Source: Planococcus circulans (GTDB taxonomy: Bacteria; Bacillota; Bacilli; Bacillales_A; Planococcaceae). Taken from it: a stretch of DNA of 64,000 nucleotides. The notes beneath the pieces are model-generated. The model was not told the origin of the DNA and made no database searches. It was given only the letters and a program-made list of their open reading frames with translations. Below are positions 14,877-23,552 of this stretch, piece after piece. The first letter of the stretch is position 1, and each line of letters starts with the position of its first letter. The stretch covers positions 62,001-126,000 of the forward strand of contig NZ_JAIQCL010000004.1 in the NCBI RefSeq assembly GCF_020023385.1, written 5' to 3'. Position numbers and translations under genes: made by a program.

Positions 14877-17243
14877 TTATTGAGCCTTCAGCGTTAATGT
14901 TGATCCTTCCACTTCCTCTTCAATTTCTGTTTCGTGGAAATCGCCTTCTGCCCAATCGTCCACTTGGTTATGGAAGTAATCCGATTTCAAATGTCCGCTC
15001 AAACCAGGGCCGACAATGTGATAGGCACTCGATAAATCAGCGAGGTCCGCCACAAACCTCCAGGATGCCCCGTGATTCACATTGCCTTCTGATGTAGACG
15101 CGGCTGCTTGTACTGTAATATTGGAGCCTCCGATCGGTACAGGATCCGGGTTCAAGAATTCGGCAAAGATCGGGGACGCTCCTGCAAGTGGATGCGGGAA
15201 GGTCAATTGATGATGTTCGCCCCATGTCCAGTCGGCCAGGTCGTTTCCTTGCTCATCATCAATTTCGGCGACCGCTGCCTCGAGAGCATCCACAAGCCAT
15301 TTTTCCACGCCACCGTATTCCGTTACCCACACACCTTCTTCACCAGCGAAAGCACCCCGCATCATTTCATCGGTAATGTGGTTCTTGCCTGACAGCATGT
15401 CAAAGACATCCTCCGGAAATTCCTCTGCCAATAACGTCTCAGGCAATTGTTTTATCCATTTATGGAATACCAAAGGTGCGGCCTGTTCTTGGCTGTCGAC
15501 CTGATCCCACTTCTCCAGCATCGTGAGCACTTCATCATGTTCGTCAGTTTCACTGCGCACAGCTGCAATCATTTCGTCCAAAAATTCCGCTGCATACAAA
15601 TTCTTCTGATCCATCTGCAAGTCCATCATATCCTGTGCCGTCAACTCGTCCGATGCTTCCAAAACTTCGGCAATCCGTTCGTAGCGATATGGCTGCGCCC
15701 AGAAATCTGTGATGTGATACGGATAGGAATCATCGATGACTTCATTGTTCGCAGTGGCAATGAACCCGCTTTCCGGATTGACTGACCGCGGCAATTCATC
15801 AAAAGGCACATAGCCCTCCCACCCATATTCCGCCGAATCTCCCGGAACCGGCAGCTGGCCATCTCCGGATTTGCGGATTGGGATGCGGCCATTGGCTTTA
15901 TAGGCGATGGTTCCATCAGTGGAGGCAAAGACAAAGTTCTGTGCAGGCGCCTGGAAGTCCTCCAGCGCCAATTCGAATTCTTTCCAATTGGATGCTTTAT
16001 TGAAATTTAGAACCGCCTGCAGCTCTAAAGTCGGCTCGAGAGCCGTCCATTGCATCGAAAACACGGCTCCCGGCTCTTCTTCATCGTATAAGACGTTCGA
16101 AACGACAGGGCCATGCCTCGTCACCAGTACTTCAAAGTCTTCCGTTTCTCCGTCCTTGACCTTGATCGGCTCTTCTCTTACCTCTGCCTGTTCCCATTCA
16201 CCTTCATACCGGAATTGTGTCGGATCTTCCGGATTTGGGGTTTCGATATAGAGATCCTGAACGTCTGGCCCCACATTGGTGACGCCCCACGCGATTTCTT
16301 CGTTATGGCCCAGGATAATTCCTGGAATGCCGGCAAAAATGACGCCGCTGACATTTTGTTCAGGGGATTCCAAATGCATCTGATACCAGATGGACGGTGT
16401 ACTGAGCCCGAGATGCGGATCGTCCGCAAGCAGCGGTTTGCCGCTCGCCGTTTTGTCTCCTGCCACCACCCAGTTGTTGCTGCCATTAAATTCAGGCGGA
16501 ATGACAGAAGCATCAAACTCACCGGCCACTTGGACGGGCTGCTTTTTGTTCGCCGCCAAAATCGCCGGTGCCGTTTCCGGATATTCGATAAACAGTTCAC
16601 GGGCCTTGTCTTCAGGAAATTCATTTAATGCCCAGTGGCGAACGGCAAGTGTATTCCAATGCCCCCCAAGGTCATAAGCCATAAACTTTCCGATCGTCAA
16701 AGAGTCGACAGACGTCCATTCGGTAGGCTCGTATCCGAGCAAAGCGAATTCGAAGCTGAGGCCGCCATTTTCTTTCGCTTCTTCCATATAGGCATTGACG
16801 CCTTCTGCGTACCATTCCAGAACTTGCTTGGCTTCCGCGTCATAGCCATCCCACGACTTTTCAGCAGCATTCCGCAAACTGAAGGTCCGGAAAAACTTAT
16901 CGGTATCGAGCGCATCCGCTCCAATCACTTCCGCCAATTGCCCGCTGGCCTGCCTACGGGATAAATCCATTTGGAACATGCGATCCTGCGCCTGTACATA
17001 TCCTTGTGCCCGGTAAAGGTCGGCATCTGTGTCCGCCTGTATATGCGGAACCCCGATGTCGTCACGGATGACGGTAACATCGCTGTCCAGTATCGCAACT
17101 GCCGCTTCTCCTTCAATGAGCGGTTTGGACTTCCCTATGTAAACGTTTACAAAAATCAACCCAGCAACCGCAACTGTGACAAGAACACCCAGTACAGCCA
17201 GAAGCCATTTCAACCACCTTTTATTTTTCACTTTTCCCCTCAT
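14877..17243 (-). CDS. Penicillin acylase family protein (Ntn hydrolase)
   Basis: A 788-residue precursor of the penicillin G acylase/AHL acylase family. One N-terminal membrane helix (about 12-36) anchors or exports it. The conserved GYVQAQDRMFQMDLSRR of the alpha chain is at about 81-97, and the self-processing nucleophile Ser is in NGSNNWVVAG at about 255, after which the beta chain begins; HNEEIAWGVTNVGPDVQDLY and NHGASWRFV follow as in the family. It should hydrolyse amide bonds of acylated molecules outside the membrane. Start ATG fits a GGGGGCAAGACC upstream region. Twin terminators follow; no partner genes. Confidence 0.9.
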   Translation of the reverse strand: MRGKVKNKRWLKWLLAVLGVLVTVAVAGLIFVNVYIGKSKPLIEGEAAVAILDSDVTVIRDDIGVPHIQADTDADLYRAQGYVQAQDRMFQMDLSRRQASGQLAEVIGADALDTDKFFRTFSLRNAAEKSWDGYDAEAKQVLEWYAEGVNAYMEEAKENGGLSFEFALLGYEPTEWTSVDSLTIGKFMAYDLGGHWNTLAVRHWALNEFPEDKARELFIEYPETAPAILAANKKQPVQVAGEFDASVIPPEFNGSNNWVVAGDKTASGKPLLADDPHLGLSTPSIWYQMHLESPEQNVSGVIFAGIPGIILGHNEEIAWGVTNVGPDVQDLYIETPNPEDPTQFRYEGEWEQAEVREEPIKVKDGETEDFEVLVTRHGPVVSNVLYDEEEPGAVFSMQWTALEPTLELQAVLNFNKASNWKEFELALEDFQAPAQNFVFASTDGTIAYKANGRIPIRKSGDGQLPVPGDSAEYGWEGYVPFDELPRSVNPESGFIATANNEVIDDSYPYHITDFWAQPYRYERIAEVLEASDELTAQDMMDLQMDQKNLYAAEFLDEMIAAVRSETDEHDEVLTMLEKWDQVDSQEQAAPLVFHKWIKQLPETLLAEEFPEDVFDMLSGKNHITDEMMRGAFAGEEGVWVTEYGGVEKWLVDALEAAVAEIDDEQGNDLADWTWGEHHQLTFPHPLAGASPIFAEFLNPDPVPIGGSNITVQAAASTSEGNVNHGASWRFVADLADLSSAYHIVGPGLSGHLKSDYFHNQVDDWAEGDFHETEIEEEVEGSTLTLKAQ

Positions 17244-17340
17244 GGTCTTGCCCCCTTTTTCCTAATGATGTTTATTCGACTGGCGAAGGATAAATCCCTT
17301 TTTTGAGAATAAAATAATCCCTCTGCCGCTTCCATCCGCA

Positions 17341-17370
17341 TAAAAAAAGATGCCCCAGAGCTGGGACATC
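17341..17370 (-). terminator. Terminator of murB
   Basis: Stem AAAGATG(CC)CCAG against CTGGGACATCTTT with a T-run on the minus strand (A-run 17341-17347). Confidence 0.8.
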
Positions 17371-17377
17371 TTTCTGA

Positions 17378-18295
17378 TTAAACTTGGTCTTCTCCTACAA
17401 TCTTTACTTCAAGCTCTAAATCAATTCCGAACTTCTCCTGGACCGCCGCTTTGACCATCTCGATTGTCTGGATATAATCATTCGCGGATGCATTGTTTTT
17501 ATTGACGATAAATCCAGCGTGTTTAGTGGAGACTTCCGCTCCGCCAAATCCGCGTCCCTGCAAACCGCTGTCCTGAATCAATTTACCGGCGAAATTACCA
17601 GGCGGACGTTTGAAGACACTTCCTGCAGAAGGAAATTCCAAAGGCTGTTTCGTTTCACGCTGATAAGTCAGTTCACTCATTTTCGCATCAATGACTGTTT
17701 GTTTGCCGACCTCCAACTCAAACTCTGCCGACAAGACGTAGAAGCCTTTTTTGGTGATGACGCTCTTGCGATAGCCGAGCTCCAAATCTTCTTTGGATAA
17801 AATCAGTTTCTCTCCTTCTTTCGAAAGAACTGTCGCTTGTATAATGATGTCTTTGATTTCTCCGCCATAAGCGCCAGCATTCATCGCCATGGCTCCACCG
17901 ATGGAACCTGGGATTCCACAAGCGAACTCAAATCCGGTCAGTTGTTTCGCTGCAACAGTTTTCGAGACTTTCTTGATGTTCGCCCCGCCTTGCGCATAAA
18001 CTCTCGTTCCTTCTATTTGAATCGCCTGCAAACTCTTCAAAGTCAGGACAATCCCACGGAATCCTCCGTCACGAACGACCATATTCGAACCATTCCCGAG
18101 AAGCAGCAAGGGTATATTGTTTTCATATGCGTATTTAACTGTATATGCAGTTTCATCTTCAGTAGTCGGTGTCACAAAAATATCAGCTGGCCCACCCATT
18201 TTAGTTAATGTATGAAGGTGTAGCGGTTCATCCATTTTGACGTGATCATCGGTTAAAAAACCGCGCAAATCCGTCAGCCATTGTTCTTTCGTCAT
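17378..18295 (-). CDS. murB: UDP-N-acetylenolpyruvoylglucosamine reductase MurB
   Basis: A 305-residue FAD enzyme reducing UDP-GlcNAc-enolpyruvate to UDP-MurNAc with NADPH in peptidoglycan synthesis. HTLTKMGGPADIFV (about 27-40) and PLLLLGNGSNMVVRDGGFRG (about 79-98, FAD binding) are characteristic, as are GIPGSIGGAMAMNAGAYGGE (about 128-147) and the C-terminal PSAGSVFKRPPG with the catalytic Ser. It lies alone between penicillin acylase and the yceI-family gene. Confidence 0.96.
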   Translation of the reverse strand: MTKEQWLTDLRGFLTDDHVKMDEPLHLHTLTKMGGPADIFVTPTTEDETAYTVKYAYENNIPLLLLGNGSNMVVRDGGFRGIVLTLKSLQAIQIEGTRVYAQGGANIKKVSKTVAAKQLTGFEFACGIPGSIGGAMAMNAGAYGGEIKDIIIQATVLSKEGEKLILSKEDLELGYRKSVITKKGFYVLSAEFELEVGKQTVIDAKMSELTYQRETKQPLEFPSAGSVFKRPPGNFAGKLIQDSGLQGRGFGGAEVSTKHAGFIVNKNNASANDYIQTIEMVKAAVQEKFGIDLELEVKIVGEDQV

Positions 18296-18400
18296 CTAAA
18301 GCAAATCCCTTCTAAACTTTTAACTTCTACTAGTATCCGATTTTCATCCCGATTTGACAAGCAATATAACGTTCTTCGGTACAAAAGTCCAATAAAATAT

Positions 18401-18420
18401 TATCTCGAATTCGAGAATTA
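18401..18420. promoter_or_regulatory. MhqR-like palindromic operator
   Basis: TCTCGAATTCGAGA (18403-18416) is a perfect palindrome; the 20-bp window agrees at about 17 positions with the recalled B. subtilis MhqR consensus TATCTCGAATTCGAGATAAA. It sits just upstream of the -35 at 18435, which is unusual for a simple repressor site. Confidence 0.5.
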
Positions 18421-18434
18421 TTAATTAATAACTA

Positions 18435-18463
18435 TTGACATCGAGATTTAATCTTGTTATATT
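18435..18463 (+). promoter_or_regulatory. Sigma-A promoter of yceI-family gene
   Basis: Consensus TTGACA (18435-18440), 17-bp spacer, TATATT (18458-18463). RBS TAGGAGG precedes the ATG at 18498. Confidence 0.8.
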
Positions 18464-18497
18464 AGGTGCAGAACAACATATCTAGGAGGAATTTAAC

Positions 18498-19019
18498 ATG
18501 AAAAAATGGACAGTAGACACAGCACACTCGGAAGTCGGATTCTCAGTAAAACACATGATGATTTCAAAAGTAAAAGGTTCTTTCTCATCATACGAAGCAA
18601 CCGTTGAAGCAAATGAAGAAGATCTGCAAGGCGCATTGATCGACTTCAAAATCGACGTAGCAAGCATCAATACAAATAACACAGACCGCGACAACCACCT
18701 TCGCTCTGCTGATTTCTTTGACGCTGAGCAATTCCCATACATCACATTCAAAGCGAACGACATCGTTAAAAAAGGCGACGAGTACGAATTGACTGGCGAC
18801 CTGACGATGAAAGGCGTTACCCGTCCTACTACATTTGAAGTGGAATACGGCGGCAAAGCAACAAACCCATGGGGCGTTGAAGTCGTTGCATTCAATGTAG
18901 AAGGCAAAGTAAACCGTAAAGATTTCGGCCTTACATGGAACCAGGCACTTGAAACAGGCGGCGTAATGGTCGGCGAAGACATCAAAATCACTTTGGAATT
19001 AGAAGGCAACCCAGCTTAA
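18498..19019 (+). CDS. YceI family protein
   Basis: A 173-residue protein of the YceI beta-barrel (lipocalin-like) family, whose members bind isoprenoid or fatty-acyl chains. MKKWTVDTAHSEVGFSVKHM at the start, then RDNHLRSADFFDAEQFPYITF and GDLTMKGVTRPTTFEVEY are the family blocks. No signal peptide, so cytoplasmic here. A strong promoter and an MhqR-like palindrome upstream suggest induction by quinone or electrophile stress (inference); the azoR gene 2.6 kb away fits such a response. A strong terminator follows. Confidence 0.92.
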   Translation: MKKWTVDTAHSEVGFSVKHMMISKVKGSFSSYEATVEANEEDLQGALIDFKIDVASINTNNTDRDNHLRSADFFDAEQFPYITFKANDIVKKGDEYELTGDLTMKGVTRPTTFEVEYGGKATNPWGVEVVAFNVEGKVNRKDFGLTWNQALETGGVMVGEDIKITLELEGNPA

Positions 19020-19064
19020 TCAAGAAAAGTGGAAATGGCTGTACTATCAGCCAACAAGAAAGTC

Positions 19065-19104
19065 AAAAAAGCAGTGCGAGGGAAAATCCTCGCACTGCTT
19101 TTTT
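19065..19104 (+). terminator. Terminator of yceI-family gene
   Basis: GCAGTGCGAGG and CCTCGCACTGC form an 11-bp GC-rich stem flanked by A6 and T6 runs, so it can work in both directions. Confidence 0.92.
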
Positions 19105-19136
19105 CAGTATTATGAAAGCTTAATTTCTGCGCCTTT

Positions 19137-19740
19137 ATTGTCCAGCTCCAGCTGCCAGATTCTAGGGTCATAAGTCGCTCCAGGTGTCTAGTTCAGTGCC
19201 TAGCTCTTCGGGATGTAAGCCGATCCGGCTGTGCGGCTGAAAACATGCCGCTTCGCCAGCTCATCTTACACCTGTCAGAGCTGAACAGGCACTTCTACTG
19301 TTCTTATTGTCCAGCTTCAGCTGCCAGATTCTAGGCTCATAAGTCACTCCAGGTGTCTAGTTCAGTGCCTAGCTCTTCGGGATGTAAGCCGATCCGGCTG
19401 TGCGGCTGAAAACATGCCGCTTCGCCAGCTCATCTTACACCTGTCAGAGCTGAACAGGCACTTCTACTTTTCTTATTGTCCAGCTTCAGCTGCCAGATTC
19501 TAGGCTCATAAGTCACTCCAGGTGTCTCGTTCAGTGCCTAGCTCTTCGGGATGTAAGCCGATCCGGTTGTGCGGCTGAAAACATGCCGTTTCGCCAGCTC
19601 ATCTTACACCTGTCAGAGCTGAACAGGCACTTCTACTTATCTTATTGTCCAGCTTCAGCTGCCAGATTCTAGGCTCATAAGTCACTCCAGCTATGCGGTT
19701 GAGGAAACACCGCTTCGCCGGAGCGTCTTATGCCCGTCAA
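19137..19740. repeat. Tandem 169-bp repeat, about 3.3 copies
   Basis: Units start at 19137, 19306, 19475 and 19644 with ATTGTCCAGCTTCAGCTGCC, an exact 169-bp period and few mismatches; the last is truncated and changes sequence after about 19690. Each unit holds long inverted repeats, e.g. GATGTAAGCCGATCC and CATCTTACACC. The reverse complement begins AAGAAAAGTAGAAGTGCC and matches the dispersed repeat family at 23, 33 and 39 kb. It fills the whole gap between two converging genes. Confidence 0.92.
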
Positions 19741-19763
19741 ATCTAAACGGCAGCTTCCGCATT

Positions 19764-21317
19764 TCAGTATTCCTGTTCTATCTTCTTCAACGGTTTAACA
19801 GCCGGACCATTCAACACTTCTCCGGTATGGGAGAAACGGGAACCATGGCATGGACAGTCCCAGGAACGCTCCGCGTCATTCCAGTTAACTTCGCATCCCA
19901 TGTGGGTGCAGGTCGTATCGACCAGATGCACCTGTCCATATTCATCGCGATAACCGCCAGCTTTCTTCTTGCCGACTTTGACCAATGAACCTTCGTCTTT
20001 GCCAAGATCATCGACTGTTTTGGAAGCCCTTTTCAGTTTTCCTTTGACCAATTCCTTGGCAACCGATGCGTTGTCTTTTGCAAAACTTGCGGCGTCTACC
20101 GCCTTCATTTTCGAACGGGTCGGACTGAAGACTGGTGCATAGCGGTTTTCCTTGCCCAAAATCTGATCTGTCAGCATCATGCCGGCTAATGCCCCATTCG
20201 ACATTCCCCATTTATGGAAACCGGTAGCCACCAGGATATTGTCATATCCTGCAGTGATGGTCCCGATGTAAGGGATTTGATCGAGCGTCGTCATGTCCTG
20301 TGCAGACCAGCGATACGGAATTTCCTGAATGCCGAAATGCTCGTCTCCAAATTTCTCGAGGTTGTGGTAATGTTCCATGGTTTCGCTGGAACTTTTGCCT
20401 GTCGCATGGCCATCGCCGCCGATCAGCAGCAGCTTTTCTCCGTTTTCATCTGTTGCATAGCGCAAGGAACGGGAAGGCATATCCCCACTGATGTACATAT
20501 CATTCGGAATCTTGCTGTTCACTTTGGCCGCAATGATATACGAACGGGTGACAGAGAGACGGGAAAAGTACATCCCGTCAAAATCATTGAATGGATAATG
20601 CGTCGCCACAATGACTTTATTGCACGATAAATGCGAAAGATTTTCAGTTTGGATAACCGGATCATTTTTACTGAGGATTTTCATCGCACGGGTTTTTTCA
20701 TAAATCGTACCGCCCAATCGCTCAATCTCCTTTACCAGCCCTGCCAGGAATTTCACCGGATGAAACTGCGCCTGGTTGCGCATGACCACCGCTTCTTTCA
20801 CCTGGAACGGCAATTCGACTTCATCTTTCGCCAACTCGCCGTCAATGCCCAGTTGCTGATAGGTCTCCGCCTCTTTTTCCACCAACTTCGCCCCTACCAC
20901 AGTATTCGCATAGACAAATGCATTATGATGCGAAAAGTCACAATCGATGCCAAGCTCTTCGGCAGTTTCTTCAATGAACTTTAAGCCATCCATATTCGCC
21001 TGGTAATACAGCTTCGCCTGCTCTTCTCCCACAAGCTTGACCAGCGGATAATAAAACAACCCGTGTTGCGCCGTAATTTTGGCAGTCGTATAGCCTGTCA
21101 CCCCATCCACTAATTTTCCGGCATCAATCAAGGTTACTTTTTTTCCGGCTTTGGCCAATAGGTAGGCACTGATGATCCCAACCATCCCTCCACCAACAAC
21201 CGCAATATCTGTCGACTCATTTGCCTGTAAAGCGGGATAACTTGGAATATCTTTGTATTCTCTCCAATATGACTTCTGCACTTCTGGAACCCGACTCACG
21301 TTATCACTCTGCACCAT
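19764..21317 (-). CDS. FAD-dependent oxidoreductase with C-terminal Rieske domain
   Basis: A 517-residue two-domain enzyme. Residues about 37-400 form a DAO-type FAD domain with dinucleotide motif VVGGGMVGI and VTLIDAGKLVDG. Residues about 425-515 form a Rieske [2Fe-2S] domain with CTHMGC and CPCHGS ligand pairs. Substrate oxidation by FAD may pass electrons to the cluster. The start at 21317 (MVQSDN) is set by GAGGAGG; the frame also opens at 21332 but that ATG lies before the RBS. Related YhfW-type proteins occur in Bacillus. Substrate unknown; it stands alone. Confidence 0.88.
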   Translation of the reverse strand: MVQSDNVSRVPEVQKSYWREYKDIPSYPALQANESTDIAVVGGGMVGIISAYLLAKAGKKVTLIDAGKLVDGVTGYTTAKITAQHGLFYYPLVKLVGEEQAKLYYQANMDGLKFIEETAEELGIDCDFSHHNAFVYANTVVGAKLVEKEAETYQQLGIDGELAKDEVELPFQVKEAVVMRNQAQFHPVKFLAGLVKEIERLGGTIYEKTRAMKILSKNDPVIQTENLSHLSCNKVIVATHYPFNDFDGMYFSRLSVTRSYIIAAKVNSKIPNDMYISGDMPSRSLRYATDENGEKLLLIGGDGHATGKSSSETMEHYHNLEKFGDEHFGIQEIPYRWSAQDMTTLDQIPYIGTITAGYDNILVATGFHKWGMSNGALAGMMLTDQILGKENRYAPVFSPTRSKMKAVDAASFAKDNASVAKELVKGKLKRASKTVDDLGKDEGSLVKVGKKKAGGYRDEYGQVHLVDTTCTHMGCEVNWNDAERSWDCPCHGSRFSHTGEVLNGPAVKPLKKIEQEY

Positions 21318-21418
21318 GCCGTTCCTCCTCATAGAAAGCTTTTAGTAAATGTCTACCCCCATAGAAAAATCCTAATCAATATAATGGATTACCAGCGAAA
21401 TTTTCCAGTTATTTGGAC

Positions 21419-21491
21419 ATACAGTCCAAAATGGCTGAAATACTGTCCAAATCCCAGAAATACTGTCCAATCCAGGTAGTTTACTTTCCAA
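21419..21491. repeat. Four-copy array of ATACTGTCCAA-like motif, 20-21 bp period
   Basis: ATACAGTCCAA (21419), ATACTGTCCAA (21440), ATACTGTCCAA (21460) and TTACTTTCCAA (21481) follow one another at 21, 20 and 21 bp. Spacers differ, so only the motif is kept in phase with the DNA helix. It lies between the starts/ends of the Rieske oxidoreductase and azoR genes. A related array, reversed, is at 56979-57051. Confidence 0.7.
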
Positions 21492-21526
21492 TCCGGCACA
21501 TTTTCTGTCGAAACGCCTTTTAAAGC

Positions 21527-21558
21527 AAAAAAAGGACCGCCCTTTAAGGGGCAGTCCT
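21527..21558 (-). terminator. Terminator of azoR
   Basis: AGGACCGCCC pairs with GGGGCAGTCCT; on the minus strand it is followed by a T7 run. Confidence 0.8.
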
Positions 21559-21569
21559 CTGTGAGAAAC

Positions 21570-22208
21570 TTATGCGTATACTTTTACTAATGAATTTGCA
21601 GATTGCTCGACGCGTTTCATGCCATCAGCAATGATTTCTTCAGCGCGATCAGGGTACATATTATGTCCTTCGATGATAACTTCTTCAATATCAGTAATAC
21701 CGAAGAAGTCCATGATCAACCGGATATAGTTGACGCTCATTTCAGCAGGAGCCATTTCAGGTGTTGAGTAAACTCCGCCGCGCGCGTTCAAGATGATGAC
21801 TTTTTTCTCAGGAACAAGACCGACTGGGCCTTCAGCTGTATATTTGAACGTAACGCCTGCACGGTAAACGTAATCGATGAACGTCTGTAACGGTGCAGGA
21901 ATTGTTTTATTCCATAATGGGAAGGCGAATACAACAACGTCAGCATCCATAAATGCATCCATAGCTTTGTTGGCAGCAGTCAAAATGCGTTGTTCCAACT
22001 CAGTCATTTCTTCAGCCTGCGCTGATTTTTGCATAGCATCAAAGAAATCCTGGCCGAAATACGGCATATCTTCTTTGAATACATCGAAAGTGTTGACGTT
22101 AAGCTCTGTACCCATGCCGATTGAATCCATGAATACTTCGTACATCTTGCTTGAAACCCCTTCAGATGCAGGGCGGTTATTTGCTTTTACTACTAAAACG
22201 TTAGTCAT
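21570..22208 (-). CDS. azoR: FMN-dependent NADH-azoreductase
   Basis: A 212-residue flavodoxin-fold enzyme (Flavodoxin_2). VVKANNRPASEGVSSKMYE at the N-terminus and AFPLWNKTIPAPLQTFIDYV (about 95-114, FMN contact) plus ARGGVYS are AzoR family marks. It reduces azo bonds and quinones with NADH as a dimer. Upstream (22245-22264) the minus strand holds AATTTGAGATAAA, close to one half of the MhqR consensus, and B. subtilis azoR2 is MhqR-controlled; the other half-site is poor. Monocistronic with its own terminator. Confidence 0.92.
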   Translation of the reverse strand: MTNVLVVKANNRPASEGVSSKMYEVFMDSIGMGTELNVNTFDVFKEDMPYFGQDFFDAMQKSAQAEEMTELEQRILTAANKAMDAFMDADVVVFAFPLWNKTIPAPLQTFIDYVYRAGVTFKYTAEGPVGLVPEKKVIILNARGGVYSTPEMAPAEMSVNYIRLIMDFFGITDIEEVIIEGHNMYPDRAEEIIADGMKRVEQSANSLVKVYA

Positions 22209-22278
22209 TAGGTTAAAACTCCTTCTTCAATTATATTAAAATTATTTATCTCAAATTAAAAGCACTTTCTTATCATAA

Positions 22279-22311
22279 GAAAAGGCAGAGTATAAGTCAA
22301 TTACTCTGCCT
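22279..22311 (-). terminator. Terminator of DsbA-family gene
   Basis: AGGCAGAGT and ACTCTGCCT with an 11-nt loop; minus-strand TTTTCTT tail. Confidence 0.75.
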
Positions 22312-22316
22312 CGGAC

Positions 22317-23027
22317 TTATACTCCGTCACAGGAATCCCCTGTGCAATAACTGGTTTTCTTCTTCCCCATCGGCTTAAGCTTTGGGCGGATGCCTTCTTC
22401 TTCAGCAATCTGCTCCAATGCTTCCACAAATGCATCCAACGGCTGTGCACCGGAAAGCGCATATTTGCGGTTGACTACAAAAAACGGTACACCTTGTACG
22501 CCAATTTGGCCGGCTTCAGCGATATCAACCTGGACCTGTGCCATAAATTGATCCGATTCCAATACTTGCTTCGCTTCATCGCGAGGCAAACCGACCGCTT
22601 CTGCAATGGTCAATAAAATATCATGACTGCCAACATTTTTCGCTTCTACAAAATACTGGTGCATAAGCTGTTCAGTCAGTTCTGCATCCTTGTTTTTAGT
22701 TTCAGCCCATTTCACCAAACGATGAGCAGCCAAGGTATTGGCTTCCACCATGTTATCGAAATCATATTCCAAACCAACCGAGCGGGCATGCTGCGCCACT
22801 CCCTTAGTCATCTCTTTCGCCTGTTCCACTGTTTGCCCCAATTTCTTCGCTAAACTTTCATAGGTCGGGACAGTAGAATCAATGGGCGTATTCGGATCCA
22901 GTTGATAGGCCTTAAACGAAATCTCCGCCTGGCTTTCAAAACCTGATTGAACCAATGCCTGTTCCAAAGTTCGCTTGCCTATATAACAGAATGGGCACAC
23001 ATAATCTGACCAAACTTCAATTTTCAT
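22317..23027 (-). CDS. DsbA family oxidoreductase (FrnE-like)
   Basis: A 236-residue thioredoxin-fold protein. MKIEVWSDYVCPFCYIGKR places the CPFC redox pair at residues 11-14, without signal peptide, as in cytoplasmic FrnE/2-hydroxychromene isomerase-like DsbA proteins. GVQGVPFFVVNRKYALSGAQ (about 175-195) with the cis-Pro is the other diagnostic block. The C-terminus carries an extra CTGDSC pair. The start is fixed by GAGGTGGATAAT at 23028-23040; longer frames upstream read through repeats. Likely role: thiol/disulfide exchange under oxidative stress. Confidence 0.9.
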   Translation of the reverse strand: MKIEVWSDYVCPFCYIGKRTLEQALVQSGFESQAEISFKAYQLDPNTPIDSTVPTYESLAKKLGQTVEQAKEMTKGVAQHARSVGLEYDFDNMVEANTLAAHRLVKWAETKNKDAELTEQLMHQYFVEAKNVGSHDILLTIAEAVGLPRDEAKQVLESDQFMAQVQVDIAEAGQIGVQGVPFFVVNRKYALSGAQPLDAFVEALEQIAEEEGIRPKLKPMGKKKTSYCTGDSCDGV

Positions 23028-23090
23028 ATTATCCACCTCGCCATTAACTATAGCAACGAAAACAACAGCGCTCAATTTTTTTGCCTGTAG

Positions 23091-23522
23091 AAGGAAAAGC
23101 GGAGGCGCCCGTGTAGCTATGCCGGGCATAAGACAGACCAGCAGTGTGGCGCTTTTTGCCACGCAGCTGGGTTGGCTTATGACCCAAAGAGCTGGGCGCC
23201 GGAGTCTAGACAAAGAAAAGCGGAAGCAGCCCAACAGCAGAAGCTAACCTAAGAGCGCGATATCGTGTCGCACCGGTTAGCTGACCCGCATCCTGCAGGC
23301 CTCCGACAAGCGCTGGAAGCCTTGCCGGTAATGGCGTTCTTCAGCTGCATTGTCGAAGGGACTTATGACTCGAAGAGCTAGGCACTTGCAACTGGACAAC
23401 AAGAAAAGCGCAGGCGCCTGTCCTGAATCGACGGGCTTAAGGCCGATCGTCGAAGCGGCGCTTTTTGCCGCATAGACGGAATGACTTAAGACCCCGAGAT
23501 TCAAGGGACCGAAGCTGGACAC
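23091..23522. repeat. Cluster of three dispersed-repeat copies
   Basis: Three head-to-tail copies, about 125-185 bp each, begin with AAAAGCGGAGGCGCCC (23091), AAAGAAAAGCGGAAGC (23214) and AAGAAAAGCGCAGGCGCC (23401) and end near GGACAA or GGACACAA. Each has an internal inverted repeat such as GGCATAAGAC/GGCTTATGACC. They fill the gap between the DsbA-family gene and ppaC. Confidence 0.85.
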
Positions 23523-23552
23523 AAAAAAAACTGACTCCCAAGAGGGAATCAG
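23523..23552 (-). terminator. Terminator of ppaC
   Basis: CTGACTCCC pairs with GGGAATCAG; T8 follows on the minus strand. It overlaps the stop codon of ppaC. Confidence 0.8.

Noticed and set aside
16113-16628. 171-residue plus-strand frame
   Set aside because: Antisense to the conserved acylase beta chain; no RBS or motif.
19137-19740. CRISPR array
   Set aside because: The whole 169-bp unit repeats without unique spacers and no cas gene is present.
23028-23234. N-terminal extension of the DsbA-family gene
   Set aside because: The added 69 residues are translated from repeat sequence; CPFC lies at the normal distance from the 23027 start.
23277-23522. 81-residue minus-strand frame
   Set aside because: It lies wholly inside dispersed repeat copies; similar frames with SRLQ-type stretches appear in other copies.
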